This document shows positions 40,980 to 53,111 of a stretch of DNA of 64,000 nt, in pieces. The notes below the pieces were generated by a model. The model was not told the DNA's origin, ran no database searches, and was given only the letters and a program-made list of their open reading frames with translations. Numbering within the stretch: position 1 is the stretch's first letter; the number at the start of each line of letters is the position of its first letter. The DNA comes from Ooceraea biroi. Taxonomy: Eukaryota; Arthropoda; Insecta; Hymenoptera; Formicidae. The stretch covers positions 9,264,464-9,328,463 of the forward strand of contig NC_039511.1 of the NCBI RefSeq assembly GCF_003672135.1, given 5' to 3'. The translations under genes and the position numbers were made by a program.

Positions 40980-41141
40980 ATGACGATATTATCCGGCTTA
41001 TGTCAGAGCGAGCGGCGCGGCTCCATCCAGAATCCGGATACGATCGATGACGTGCTCCTCTCGATGCGCCGGTCGAGCAGCAGCGGTAACAGCAGCAGCA
41101 GCAGCGGCGGCAGCAACGGCAGCAGCAACAGCAGCGATTAA
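40980..41141 (+). CDS. Small serine-rich open frame over an AGC repeat
   Basis: An ATG at 40980 opens 53 codons to TAA at 41139-41141. The first half has non-repetitive, protein-like content (SERRGSIQNPDTIDDVLLSM); the second half is Ser/Gly/Asn rich and is the translation of an imperfect AGC/GGC/AAC repeat (41071-41137). Alternatively, TTATGTCAG at 40998-41006 could be a splice acceptor placing AGC at 41007 in phase 0, which would make this a terminal exon. Triplet repeats often drift into open frames by chance, so the repeat half is no evidence for coding. No family is recognised. Confidence 0.22.
   Translation: MTILSGLCQSERRGSIQNPDTIDDVLLSMRRSSSSGNSSSSSGGSNGSSNSSD
41071..41137. repeat. 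Imperfect AGC trinucleotide repeat
   Basis: AGC units interrupted by GGC, GGT and AAC; lies inside the small serine-rich frame. Confidence 0.95.
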
Positions 41142-44100
41142 CGACACACGTATAAAGTGACGGTTGCCTCTGCGATGCGCGGCAGTTTACGAGCGTGACT
41201 CACGTTCACGCCGGTAACATCGATAAAACCGAGTTAAATTATGTAGAGGTTCACACGCGCGTTCCGACACGTCGGTCGAGCCGCGCGAGTTGCCCCCGGG
41301 AGCTATCGCTTTTAATGAGATGCACGAAGTGCGCGCGAAGATCTCGCCGTCTATTTTCGCTCTTAAATTAAACCGGACGACTCGACTGGCATCGCAATGA
41401 CCGTGGACTCTCAAATCGTCCGCAGGGCCCGGTCAATTAATAATTTGCAGCGTTATTCGTGGAAACGGGAATCTCAAACGTCGCTATGCGAAGGTGATAT
41501 ATGTGATATGTTTTCAGTATTGAAAGAAAAGGGAAACTCTATTATAAACCTTAATTAGTTCATTACAACTCTCAAGTATTAAGATTTTTTTTATATGTTC
41601 TCTTAATGTAATAGATGATATGCATTCTCTCTCGTGTAATTCTCTTAACATTAAATTTAAATTCTTAATAAAATTTCGATGTATGAAATATTAGAAATTT
41701 AATATACCGCCAACTTACCGTGATCCTCCTTAAGTTAATACGCGTTGCGTCCTCAGCAATTACTTCTGGGTCCAACGTAGTAGAGCGAGGGATTCCCCGG
41801 CCTTTCGCGATGATAGGCTTGATTCACTGAAGCATTGTTTCTGGACGATACGCATACAATGGCTCAAAGCGATCTGAATCTAATCTATGACTTATGGCCG
41901 CGATGCTCGCCTCTTGAATGAACAATGTGCCGCGGCTTTTTTTATCATCTCTTCCCTTTTTTTATTTTGCGATTGGCTCAGTCGGCTATATTCAAGCTCG
42001 TAACCTGTGGAGATCGTATTCGATCGCTTCCTACGAGCCGACACACTAATCTTTGTCATCGGTGGAAAAAAATACCGTTGCTTTCGCCTGATAAATGTAG
42101 ATAGTATATCTTAAATTCCAAAATTTAAGTCATAATCCAAAATTCAACATCATTAATTCCTGTATCCTTAAAAACTTACTACACTTTACAAATACTTCAG
42201 AAACAAATAAATATAATAAAAATAATTGAACACTGCTCGCGAAGAGGTCTCATCGATAGATGCTTCAAATATATCAAAATAAATAAATTGCTAACTCGTG
42301 TAATAATTAACGAGATTTTACTAAAAGATGTTTTTCCAGCATTCTTCATTTTTCTCTGCATTGCAACAAAGAAGTGTTACGCTTAGCGAAACCTAAATGT
42401 GCTCTCACTATACAACATCAGCTCCAGTCCTCCAGGACAAAGGTCCTGGTTGGCACGGTCCTTTGACGAAAGGGAAACGGGGAACAGGCCGCTAACGCAA
42501 TATGTGGCATATTGCGCGGTGGCGGCGGCGTTCAGCACAGCAAGCGGCAACAAAGTCCGTCTAACGTAAAGTGCCTCGGCAAAGGGAGCAAGTCAACGGC
42601 CACGGCGATGTGCATTTAGCGGTCGGAAGGAACATTACCTAACACACGGCGCGAGATTGGATCTGCTTGCGCGCGGACGCGGACGAGGAAAAACGAGTGG
42701 ATGACTTCCTACATAGATAAGGATCATCGCGGACGAGCATCCTCTTTAAGCGACGAGGTCGAGCCGGTCCCGTACCCGCCATTATGCGATTCCTTGAATT
42801 CATCGGGACGTTTGTCGATGAGTTGAAGGAGTGCCATTGGTCCATACCGCTCGCGCGTGATTCTGCGAACTTTTTCGAGGGCTCAGGAACCGAAAGTCCA
42901 CTCCGGAAAATCAATCTCGTAATCGCCGGTGATCTCTTCCCTCTCTTTGTCCCTTTAAGACCCCAACTTCCCTGTAAACGTCATTCTGCGGTAAAAGATT
43001 GAATTGCAGACATTTGAATGGATGAAATGCCTTTCGTACTACTAGAGTCTAGATCTAGACTCGCCAAGTCTACATTCTCGTACGTTTAAACTAAATATCG
43101 CAAATCGCGGGTCATTCACGGCGCTCGTTCGCAATCCAGTCGCGGTAATCGTAGCCCTTAACCGGTCGCGTTCTCTAGTACTCCATAAATACACTGTCCG
43201 GCGCGTCGTGGTCTCCAACGATGTCACGAGGAAATTTCCTCGTGGTGGCACGCCGGAATGGCGGTAAGGACAGGTAAGGGAAAAAGAAGGGAAAAAGCAA
43301 AGGAAAAGAAATGAGGAGTGCAAGAAACTGCGAAATATAATAGGTCTGAGTTACGACCGCGGCTGTGTGGTCCTGGTTTGACCCCCGGTCGCGCGAGGTA
43401 GTTAGCTTTGAGGCTTAACACACGGTGCATGACGTACGCAACACGGCCCGAAGTCCATGGTGGAGCGCGATGCTAGGTGCAAATTCTCTCGCACGAGCGG
43501 GAACGTCGCGTTCTCGTCTCTCGGCGACGGTGTTAACGCCAGATCGGCCCGCGTGTGCTTTTATTATCGTAAAATATCTTAACCGTGGCGAATGCGCGCG
43601 CACGCTATCGCGATGATGCTCGTTACTGATTCAACCCGCTGCTGCGTTTACGAGGGGACTTCTCGTATTCGCTCGCAAGGTGCTGGGATGTTGTCATTTA
43701 AATTAAGTTATTTAATACCGGAGAGGATAAGACGCGGCGGATCATTCTTGCACTCGACAACGGTAACAATTCAGAAGAATGATGAGGATGAGGAAAATAT
43801 CAAATCAAATGGTATCATTGGCAACAAACGGTTTATTAGTAATAAAAATAATATCAGATATCTTCTGAGGGTGAAGATTGACGAAACACTTGAAATGACA
43901 GGTAACATTCTTTTGTAATAATAAAATTTCGGAATGTAATTCAGTACTTTTTATTCTTTTAGTACATATGATTATCATTTATCAAGCTTATAAAATTACC
44001 ATTTAAATCTTGCGGAGAATTTATTGAAAGCCACGACACAAGGGGGAACTCAACGCTGCATCGAGAGTGCCGTGTAACGTTATTCCTCGAAGGAACGGGC

Positions 44101-44676
44101 TTTTTGTCGCCAGAGTAGGAACCGGCAAGGGCAAGAGCGCGATTACCGCATTCGCGCAGTGCGCCTGCCGCATTTCGTAATTCCAGACGAGCCGGGAGTG
44201 CTCCGACGAATACAAAAGACGCAACCACGAATGACCTATGCGCGAAAGGCGAGGAACATCGTCCCGACTCGCTCCTCGATGCTTCTACCTGCATCCGCAA
44301 ACATTGCATAAGAGTTCGGAAATGGAATTCCCTTCGCGGTTCGAAGGGAGAAATGATCAGGACCGCAACGGCATGAAATCACTCGAAAATAAATCTAATG
44401 TTACGTCATGCGCGTAATTACGTCATGCACTGTTTACTAGCGGGGAACCTCAAAAGTCATTATTATTGCATCATTGCTCTATCATCAGTTAAGAATAGAT
44501 CATTAACGAACGCGTGTGTAGCTTATTTAAAAGCCACCGCTGTGCATATTAATTTCTGTGAATTATTCCTCCAAAAGGTATCAATAAACTGTATCTAATA
44601 GACTTTCAGTAGATCCAAGCAAGCGTGAACATTGGAAAAAATAAATCAAAAGGTATTAAAAGGTGAACTTTAACCC

Positions 44677-44702
44677 TCAATTGAGCGACGCTTCAATTGA
44701 GC
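44677..44702. repeat. 10-bp direct repeat of a palindromic core
   Basis: TCAATTGAGC occurs twice, 16 bases apart; each copy contains palindromic TCAATTGA. Confidence 0.8.
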
Positions 44703-44992
44703 ATTTTTTCCTAGCAAAATCGAGACAAGTCTTGGTTCGCATAGGGCGCATCTCGCCATCGCCTCCATCGAAATTGTCGGTTATCCCCTCGATTGTCCTC
44801 CGCCCTTAGCTCGGCACGACAAAAGAAACCATGTCCAAGTCGGAGTGGATGTGATGGATGCACCGAGCCCACCCGGCACGATCGAAAGTCATCCAGTCGT
44901 CGCGGCGTTCTGGCTCGCAGCCAGCTGACTTCGCGAGAACACACCACCGACCGCCAACCGGAGGGCCTGTACACCCACACGCAAGCCAGCAC

Positions 44993-45016
44993 GAGAGAGA
45001 GAAAGAGAGAGAGAGC
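44993..45016. repeat. GA microsatellite
   Basis: GA run broken by one AAA. Confidence 0.9.
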
Positions 45017-47026
45017 AACGGTGTGCCTGCTTACCACACGTGCAACGACCCCATGAACTTGAACTTGCGCTTCGGTCTTGCTCGTCCCGTCTCGTTGCAG
45101 TGCGGCGCAAATCGTTCACCGAAACGTCGTTAAGCAGCGCAAAGAGAAAAGGGCCCTGCCTGCGACCTACGTCCATCCGGAGCGGTCGAAGAAGAGCGCA
45201 GCGCGCGCGCACGAAGAGCGCACGCGAGGGAAGTGTGCGTTCGTTCGCGGAAGGGGACAAGTGGGGAACACGCGGCCGATGTTAATCGCTACCAAGAAAC
45301 AGCGGGGTCCCTCTTGGTGCAACGTGGCACAACGTGCAGCACATCACCGTCGCCACGAGAGGAAGAGAGAAAAAAAATGGGAGAGAGGAGAGGAGAGTCC
45401 TGGCGAGCGACATGTGCGTTTCTCCGCGCGTCTCCAGGATTCAACGTTGCGCCTGGCAAGGGTTTAACGGGGTCCCGGTCACGTTCGGGCTTTTCTTCGG
45501 TTCCTAAACTTCGAGAAGCTGCGGACGCGCGCGAGCGAGTGCGCGAGGACGAATCTTTATGCCGCCATATGGCGGCGGCCTCTTCTCTCTGTGTTCTCCC
45601 GCCGGTTTTATACTCCCGTCAGACAAGTGCGGGCTGTTGTGAATGCGATTACGTGCTTCTCGCATAAACGCGATGCCGTCGTGGCTGCCGCAACAGCGGC
45701 CGACCGGTAGCCACCGTCGCTCGCTCGCGCTCGCCAAATTATGCCGATGTCCGTCGACCGCGCGGGGTCGTTTAACCCCGCGTCCGACTGCATAAAGTTC
45801 CTCTCGATGTCGGCAAAGGGATCGACAGGTCTCGATGTAGTGATGGACCACTTGAACTGGTCGCTTGAACTGGAAATGCAACGTGGCCATTCGTGTTTAA
45901 GAGACGGAAGAGAAAGAGATATAGTAATATGGGGTACGCGGACCCCAAAGCGTTAAAGTTCGACAATTGCACTCGACAGTCACTGAAACCAATGAATCTG
46001 TGATGCGATTTCAACCTTCGAAAGTTTTCTTGCTATAAATTTTCTCCACTTACAGATACAGGCAAGTAAAATTTGTATTTTATTTTGATTAGAAACCTCT
46101 TTAACAGAGAGAACTATTTGATTTTATTACATCAATTATATTTATTATTGGAAATGAAGAACTTACGACAAATCTCATCTCTCGAATTTCGTGCGGGGGA
46201 AAAATGTTGGTCTCAAATATATGTAATTAATTGTAAAATTATAATTTCTGCAAAAATGGTCTCCTCAGTCTTAAAAGAAGGTCTTGCAATAGAATATCAC
46301 CTATTTGGTGTTGACGATCGACAATGCGAAGTGGCAGTGCGATAGAAGCTCATTCTTGGTGCATCGGCCTGGTCGGAAGACGAGGTAACTCGGTATGCGG
46401 GTCACCCCGTTCGCGAATGCGCGTATCGCGAGATGCATTGTCCGATCAGATAGCGCGCGCGAGTTTACGTTATCTCGCGACCACTACTGCATAACTCTCG
46501 CGTTGACCATCTTGCTCTCTTTCTCTCTCTCCCTCGATCTCACTCACTGAGTATCAAACCCGCCCAATCGAACGTAGTACTTTCGGAAATTTACAATTTG
46601 CTCGTCCCAATTGCCAATCGATTATCACAAGTTCAAAAATCCATGTTCTTTAAATCTATTAAAGTTAAAGAACATTACTGTGCGTAACAACACGGTATCT
46701 TTTATACTTAACGTGAAACTGTTAATAATTTCACAATATGTTGTTCAAGGATGTTACAAAGAAACAAAATGAATAAACAAGGTTTATTAGATTAAAATTT
46801 TCTATCTTTTCTTATTTTATTCTTGAAAACATTCTACATATATGATATATAATAACAATGTATATACACAACATAGATATCACATATATAAAATATTAAA
46901 AATAGTTTCCATCATCCCCGGCATGCGTGCTGCTCGGTAAGCTATACGTTGTATAAGCCTACGTTGACGTTACATACGTGGCTCTCGTATATGCCGTCGA
47001 TGGGAATACAACGTGAGTACTTACCC

Positions 47027-47275
47027 TTAGTCGCGACAGGCGATCGCCTTTCTCAGAATTAGATAAGTCCCTTTATTGGTGATCGGATCACTGCAGCAGC
47101 AGCAAGCAGTAGGAGCAGCAGCAGCAGCGACGGCGGCGGCAGCAAGTTCAAGGCTGACCGGGTAAAAATAGCCGGACCTCGCCGGACTCTCTCGCTCAAG
47201 AGAGTACGCGGGGCTGCTTCTCCCGCGGCCGTACTCCACCGGAAATGTACTGTCCGACACTGATCTCCGGGACAT
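47027..47275 (-). CDS. 82-codon minus-strand frame ending beside a strong donor
   Basis: ATG at 47275-47273 opens MSRRSVSDSTFPVEYGRGR, followed by a Ser/Glu/Tyr-containing segment (SPAYSLERESPARSGYFYPV), then an Ala/Cys stretch translated from a GCA/GCT microsatellite, and TAA at 47029-47027. Two bases later comes AGG|GTAAGTA, a near-perfect donor. If the donor is used, this would be a 5' untranslated exon with an upstream open frame, or the frame is accidental. I saw no clear downstream exon on the minus strand. Two other frames across the same DNA also look protein-like. No family is recognised. Confidence 0.22.
   Translation of the reverse strand: MSRRSVSDSTFPVEYGRGRSSPAYSLERESPARSGYFYPVSLELAAAAVAAAAAPTACCCCSDPITNKGTYLILRKAIACRD
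47092..47144. repeat. GCA/GCG trinucleotide repeat
   Basis: GCA units with AGT/AGG interruptions, then GCG units. Confidence 0.95.
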
Positions 47276-47609
47276 CGCGAATTACCTACACTTCGCTGAA
47301 TAATTCTACCAATCACTCTGAGACGGTGAAGGGTTGATTCAGCTGATTCAAATGTGGGGGTGAGTAAGCGTTCGGAAAATTAAAAATTGGATAAGGCACA
47401 GTAACACAAAGTACTTTCTACGTAACTTATTTAATATTTTCACAGGACACCACTTGCAACGTAACTTGCAAATAATGCGAACTTCAGATTAATGATCAGA
47501 ATCAGTTTTCTACTTGAAACTAAACTAAAAATTTGTCCTTTGCCAATTCTTTTTTAGCTTACCCAAAATACGAGGCAACGTGTAATAAAAGTTAATTTCG
47601 TTTACAACA

Positions 47610-48179
47610 ATGGGCGCAATCGTGCAAGTCCCCGTTTCAAACAGGTTCCGAGGTATCCAAGTTCAAGCTCTGGTAAAAACGAGTAGAGGTCCAAGGGCTG
47701 ATGAGGAAACGCGATCCGCGACAAAACCGTTGGGCAATTAACGACGCCAGGCACGACTCGCGCCTTGGATGGCATATCGTGACGTCGATAATGGATATTG
47801 GAATTTGTTAATCGTAGCAAGAAGCGGGTACACGCACACAGAGGTGCCCGTAACGGTGCCCGTTGTCGCTCGTGGCTTTCATGAAAAACGTAGCCGCGCG
47901 TCGTGCCGAAGAAGAGTAGTACCAGGGATGACTCAGGCGACCTTAGTCGTGCACCCAAGAGAAATACCGTGCGGGTGCCCGCGATCCTCCTCCGACGAAG
48001 TTATAACGAGGTCGAGCGTGTCAACAGCTCTATCACGCGACCAGGATCCCCTTCGCGCGGCTCGCGAGCCTAAATCTCGCCAACTAGGTAAAGAGTACAT
48101 GCAAGAAAGGCCGAATCTAGAAAAGTTCCACATGCCGGACCTCGATTTCCGCCAAATCGTCATGAATTGGCAGAAATAG
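47610..48179 (+). pseudogene. Interrupted coding-like locus, product unknown
   Basis: Two plus-strand frames carry protein-like sequence here. One frame starts at an ATG at 47610 (context AACAATGG; MGAIVQVPVSNRFRGIQV), meets TAA at 47739-47741, and stays open from there through 48179, ending LEKFHMPDLDFRQIVMNWQK before TAG. A second frame is open from about 47894 to TAA at 48071 with equally natural content (SSTRDDSGDLSRAPKRNTVR, then LLRRSYNEVERVNSSITRP). Reading the second frame and then the first would need a one-base shift near 48060. This could be a decaying gene, a sequencing indel, unrecognised short introns, or chance. No family is recognised. An AATAAA at 48240 suits a 3' end, and the locus converges on Smg6. 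Confidence 0.3.
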
Positions 48180-48239
48180 CGTTGAGTAGAACGTAATAGA
48201 AGAACATCGGAAAATCAGCAATAGATCCTATCGAACGAA

Positions 48240-48245
48240 AATAAA
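48240..48245 (+). terminator. AATAAA downstream of the 47610-48179 locus
   Basis: An exact hexamer about 60 bases past the TAG at 48177-48179. The flanking DNA becomes AT-rich, as in a 3' untranslated region. Confidence 0.25.
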
Positions 48246-48797
48246 TTGTTGTAATTGTATAATCATTACTCAGATTTGATTGATTGATGGTAATAATTAT
48301 TAATTAATAATTAATAATTTTAATCATTAATTCGGTAAAACTGAAATGAGCAGGATAAGGTACAGGATAATTGTACTTGATATAGGTGTTGAAAGATATG
48401 TGCTGTAATAAGCAATAAAAAATATCATATACTAAATATCGTATAATTACTGAATAAAGTACATAACGTAATAACGCTACTCTCAACATCACTTTTTATT
48501 GAATATTCAAAGTGGTAACACTATTAGTAGCGACATTTCTCATAATGTGTAATAAACGATTAGCCTAAACCTTCCGCCCTCGCAGCATTATTCTTACAGT
48601 ACGTCATCTCTATCATCGTCATCGTCATCGCGTGATCGACAAATATCTTTTCCTGAGACGAAATACGAACGAGTCGCGTACTTTTTCTTTTTTTTTTTAC
48701 TTTGTCACATAATGATACACGTATAATAGAATTTATTAGAGATATTGCGAGAAATCTAGCGTAAAATCGGTGACGAGTGTGGGAGGCTGTATTTATA

Positions 48798-48840
48798 TAT
48801 GTATAATTATATATAATACGTATGTATAATTATATATAAT
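48798..48840. repeat. AT-rich 20-bp tandem duplication
   Basis: TATGTATAATTATATATAAT occurs at 48798-48817 and again at 48821-48840 (period 23), within a longer TA-rich tract to about 48870. Confidence 0.9.
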
Positions 48841-51100
48841 TATATATACCTATATACAATATAGGTATAGGTACACTTACGGTATGAGAATTATCTCGGA
48901 AGCGGGTGGCGCCGAGAGCGTTCCTCGCTCCGCTCCCGAGATAAATCGCCCCTAAAAATCACGACGTCTACCTTACGTCAATTGTCTACCTACACATTCG
49001 GGCGTATCTCAACCTCCTTCACGTACGGGCTAATGTGAACTCGATCGCGCAAGCTGAGCGACCGGCAGTCGATCACGAGAATCGACGTATGCAATTTTGA
49101 TGTTGAAAGACCGGAATGAGCCGAGCGAAAATGTGTTACATCGAAACGGCGAATATGAATCGGGGAGGGACGGATAAGTCTTGTTAAGGTGGCTTATTCG
49201 CGATTGGAGTGTCTATTGCACTGCTACGACTATTGCAGAAGAATATGTGCGATGATATATAGTAAATATCTGTGTGTATACGTGTGATATGCCCGGAATA
49301 TAATTGCAAACTATACCCTGATCGTTATTTCGTTACAACTAGGTTTTGGACATTATCGAGAAAATCTTTCTTCAGAATCGACCGATGATGTGCGCAAAAT
49401 GTGTCTCTGACACAGACACATTGGAGATAAAAATGTTTACCATTTACCATCATCTTTTAATGTTTTTTAAATGTTTTCTTGTTTTAATAATGATGATAAA
49501 CATGTCGAGTTTTTTTTTAAAGAAAAAGGAAACAAAAAATTATAAATATTAGTGATCAAAGTATACAAAACTTAAACTATTTTTTCTAAAAATTCTCATG
49601 AAACTTTATACAGATCGCAGCATCTTGATCTAGCTCACTAAATTAATCGATATCAGAAATCGAAGTTTCATGTACCAGATGTCGGACTTTTGAGACCAAA
49701 AAGCATTTCCCGACAATGCCCACTATTTATGTATGTATTCGTGTGTACTCGCGATTGCATTGCGGTGTACTCGCGCAATCGATTTCGCCCATCTACTTCT
49801 CGCACTTTTCTCTGACCTCTTGTAAGAATTAATCGTCGGTCGCTTACGGCGACCGAGCGCGCGCATTAAAAAGGCTACAAAAGACTATACTTAAAAATTA
49901 GTGAAACACAATGAGAGTGTACGTTGTCAGTGCTTCGAATGGGCTCCGTTAAACCTTATCGATACACCACACTTTTTCCCGCCGCGAAGGTTCGGATAAA
50001 AAATTGAGCTAAAAACGACGATGGCTGGGGAAGGAACAAGGTGGCAGGAGAAAAAGAAATAGACGCCAAAGCAAACGGACCCGTCGAAGGACGAGAGACT
50101 TTACAGGCGCGCGCGTAAGGCTCGCGTTTCTCTCCTTCTTTCTCTTCTCTCAATGAGACCGATCTTTTGAATCCCGGTGAGGTATCGCACTTCTCTTTAC
50201 CGTCTCTTCTCGTCTCTACGTTTCGCGAAACTCACGAGAATTCGCAATCGATCCTCGTCGCGAATTTGAGCGATCCCATCTTTTATCGGCGGGGAACCAA
50301 TCGAATCCGTAAGTAGTGGCAGAGTCTATGCATACACAGACGGCACTTCTTCACACGGGGAAAGGGGGAACAGAAGACACTTTCCCATGACAGATCGGAA
50401 GAGATATTTTACGTATGCTTCTTATTGCGTGCCGCTAAAGCACCGCCGAACGGACGTCCTTGCTCGAGAGCGGGTTTTTCTTTCGGCAGCGCGACGCGCG
50501 GTTTCTCAGGTGGAGGATTGCGGTGTAACGAAGCGATTCTGCTCGGACGGCGCGGCGGTGCGCGCAGTTGGGTGGGCCCTTCTTCTACTTACCGATTCAA
50601 TTTGATTCGTGAGAACTTTGACGGGACTTGGGATAATCAGTAATCGAGATTCATCGTAGACACGGTCTTCAAGTACGCTTAGCGTTCCTCTTGTTCTCTT
50701 TTTTCCTTGTCGCGCTTCGACCTCCTCCGTTAATCTAATTGACATTCTCTCTCTCCCTCTCGCTCTTCCTCGCTCTCGCACGCATACTCTTTAATATACG
50801 GAGCATTTAAGTAACTACCTTAGTTTTATCGAAAAATAGGACATCGTGTTCACTACTCGATCATCGGTCCCGCAGTTCCTTGCTGGTCGCGTCTCGACCG
50901 CTGTGCGCTTCCGAAAGCTCTTTTCTTCTCCCGAAAGGTACACTCGTATACGTTTACCTAACAAAGCCGAGGAATACCGCAAACGCGAAGGAAATGACGT
51001 CGGCAGGTACAGAAGGTTCGCGCCTTCGATTCGCCGCGAAAATGAAAGAATCTCGGCACCACCGGCGAAACGTTTCATGACTCTTCATCTCGCGCTCTCA

Positions 51101-51122
51101 ATCGTGATCGTGATCGTGATCG
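51101..51122. repeat. TCGTGA hexanucleotide repeat
   Basis: Three to four TCGTGA units, followed by a degenerate copy. Confidence 0.9.
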
Positions 51123-51399
51123 CATTGATCGCCAACGGCGAACTAGATCGACGTCGCCAATTTAACACCGAAATATCGATCGTCAAAACGGTTCCGACAC
51201 GGAATGTTTTGTATAACAGCGATCGTGCTTAGTTATTTATCTGCTGCGCTTATCGGTAAAAAGCTAGTCTTTTGATATCGTAAAGAACACCACGCGATTG
51301 CACAATCGTGCGTCGCCACGCTTCTCCGCGCGCGGAACGAGATCCGCGTCGCTTTTCTTACGCTACTCTTACAGTCTTACTCTTAAGCCGGTGAATCCC

Positions 51400-51420
51400 G
51401 TGTGTGTGTGTGTATGTGTG
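51400..51420. repeat. TG microsatellite
   Basis: TG run with one TA interruption. Confidence 0.95.
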
Positions 51421-52575
51421 TTAATGTACTAGACGAAGTGAATACTCGCAGGCGATGAGAAAAAATATCGGTCTTATGCATACGTAATTTTTAGATGCTC
51501 GGGAAAGCACTTTCTTTCAAAAGTTGACGTCCGACTTAATGCGCAAGAAATACTCCCAACGACACACACAGGCAATTCTGTATGAAATTAAGTTACCAAT
51601 AATGCAATTTAGAGGAATGAAATATTATAATGTTAAAAGAAAGTTTTTGACGCTTTTTATCGTTGAACGCACATTTTGCACATGAAGCGACGTCAATTTT
51701 CGAAGGATGGCGCGTCTCAATCATTCCTGACATAATTGTGAGCTCGAGGGTGATCGTCATCGGTCGAGGATTTATGATCGAAGCACGCGATCAACGATTA
51801 CGGTAGATCGATTGTCATGTCGATCGCGGCGCTATCCCCAACGGCGCGCAGCAGTTATTCGTTGAAAATGAACCGTTAACAATTCATTCTATGGCAGCTC
51901 AAGATAATGACGTTAATGACTTTAGTGTTCGAGTTTTTTTTTCTTTAGACGATTGTGGTAAGGAACGGAGAAGAGGATCGCCTCATGGAAAATGTCACGA
52001 TGGACTCAGGCGGAACGAAAAAACGCGTTAGAGACGCGTTTCGCGAAATTATGACGCGGACGTGTCCCAAATGAACGTCGTTTACGTGCGATATAAAAAC
52101 TTTAATAACGTTTCTCTCGAACAGAACGAATATTTCGGCGAACAAAATCGTACAAAACGATTATCCAGCCGCAATAGTCGCGGCTGCCATCGTAAAGACC
52201 ATCATAAAGACACTCTATAAACAGTGATAACAACCTGAAGAACAGCTTCTTTCCTTGCCGTTCTTCCGACTTTCTCTTCGCGATGTCCACGTCCGCTGAT
52301 TAAGCTCTCGATTTTAATTCGACGTAATCGCCGCGTCTGCATGGCCGAACGCTTCGCATCCGACGCGTCTTTTGGGGCCACCATTATACGAATCCCACGT
52401 GAAAAGGCTCTCCTCAGGATTTTTTGGGCGCCTATACGTTCGGGATATAGACGGGAATTAGGGATACAGGGATAGGAAGCATCATGCTTATACTTAAGGA
52501 ATCTTTAAACGGCTCGCGCTTTCGGCAAGTAAAACGGCAAGTTTCTTTGTATCATTACCGTACCGTACTCGCAAT

Positions 52576-52581
52576 TTTATT
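52576..52581 (-). terminator. Candidate Smg6 polyadenylation signal
   Basis: AATAAA on the minus strand, about 400 bases past the Smg6 stop codon, is the first exact copy downstream. No transcript evidence is available; use of this site is inferred. Confidence 0.4.
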
Positions 52582-52841
52582 CGCGTCGTATCCTTTGCTT
52601 CTTTATGTTCTGTGTTTTTTTCGGTATGTTCTTTTCTCATTACTCTTTACGTCTCTTGGCGATAGAAATATAAAAAGAAATTCAGAAAGAGTACCATCGG
52701 GAGACAGAACTGAATAATCCACGTGGGACGAACTTACGCGATAGCAACGTCGTGCGCACACAGTTGACAGTCGATTGTCCACGAAAAAGGCTCGCGACGA
52801 AGATCCGCTAGCGATGTGTCCTTTTCTTTCTAATGCTGCTT

Positions 52842-52868
52842 CATCATCATCATCGTCATCTTCTTCTT
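52842..52868. repeat. CAT/CTT microsatellite in the Smg6 3' region
   Basis: CAT units, a CGT interruption, then CTT units, 110-130 bases past the Smg6 stop, so probably in the 3' untranslated region. Confidence 0.9.
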
Positions 52869-52974
52869 CCTTTCTTTCGTCTCGTTGCATTTGGTCTTGC
52901 TTGCGTTTGATCGAGCTCGCGCGGTAGGAACACGGGAAATTTCTCAGAGTTGGTCGTGATCACGTAGAACTGTC

Positions 52975-53111
52975 TCAGCCAAGTCCGGCCCATTGCATAA
53001 AGTCGGGCACTTCCCTCACAGGCACGTCCCTGGCCAGAGCCTTCACCCTCAGGTTCCGATCTTCCGTGAGCAGAACCACTTCCCGTCTCAAACGTCGCGG
53101 CTGTCCCTCCT
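52975..53111 (-). CDS. Smg6: Smg6 terminal coding exon with stop codon
   Basis: This last coding exon starts after CTTGAGTAG and runs 137 nt to the TGA at 52977-52975. It encodes REVVLLTEDRNLRVKAL and then DVPVREVPDFMQWAGLG, closely matching the human end REVVLLTDDRNLRVKAL...NVPVRDIPAFLTWAQVG. TEDRN supplies the third catalytic acid (human D1392); the protein ends at the same place as the human one, so the C-terminus is intact. The join with the previous exon creates E-E-G-Q-P-R-R-L, aligning with human KEEPIRLL. Joined, the four exons give 200 residues with acids at 22, 135/136 and 173, so an active nuclease is expected. The 3' untranslated region follows toward lower coordinates. Confidence 0.96.

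Larger units (their letters stand above)
41142..47026. other. Gene-poor stretch, nothing recognised
   Basis: AT-rich at about 41500-41720, 42080-42420, 43800-44000, 44380-44710 and 46600-46920; CpG-rich at 44750-45800, with open frames on both strands and a GA repeat. The 44750-45800 block could be a CpG-rich promoter region, but no TATA box or exon fixes that. Confidence 0.65.
48246..52575. other. Intergenic stretch between convergent loci
   Basis: Lies between the 47610-48179 locus and the Smg6 3' end. It is largely AT-rich with TA tracts (48790-48870) and TG and TCGTGA repeats. No open frame resembles a known family. Confidence 0.65.
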
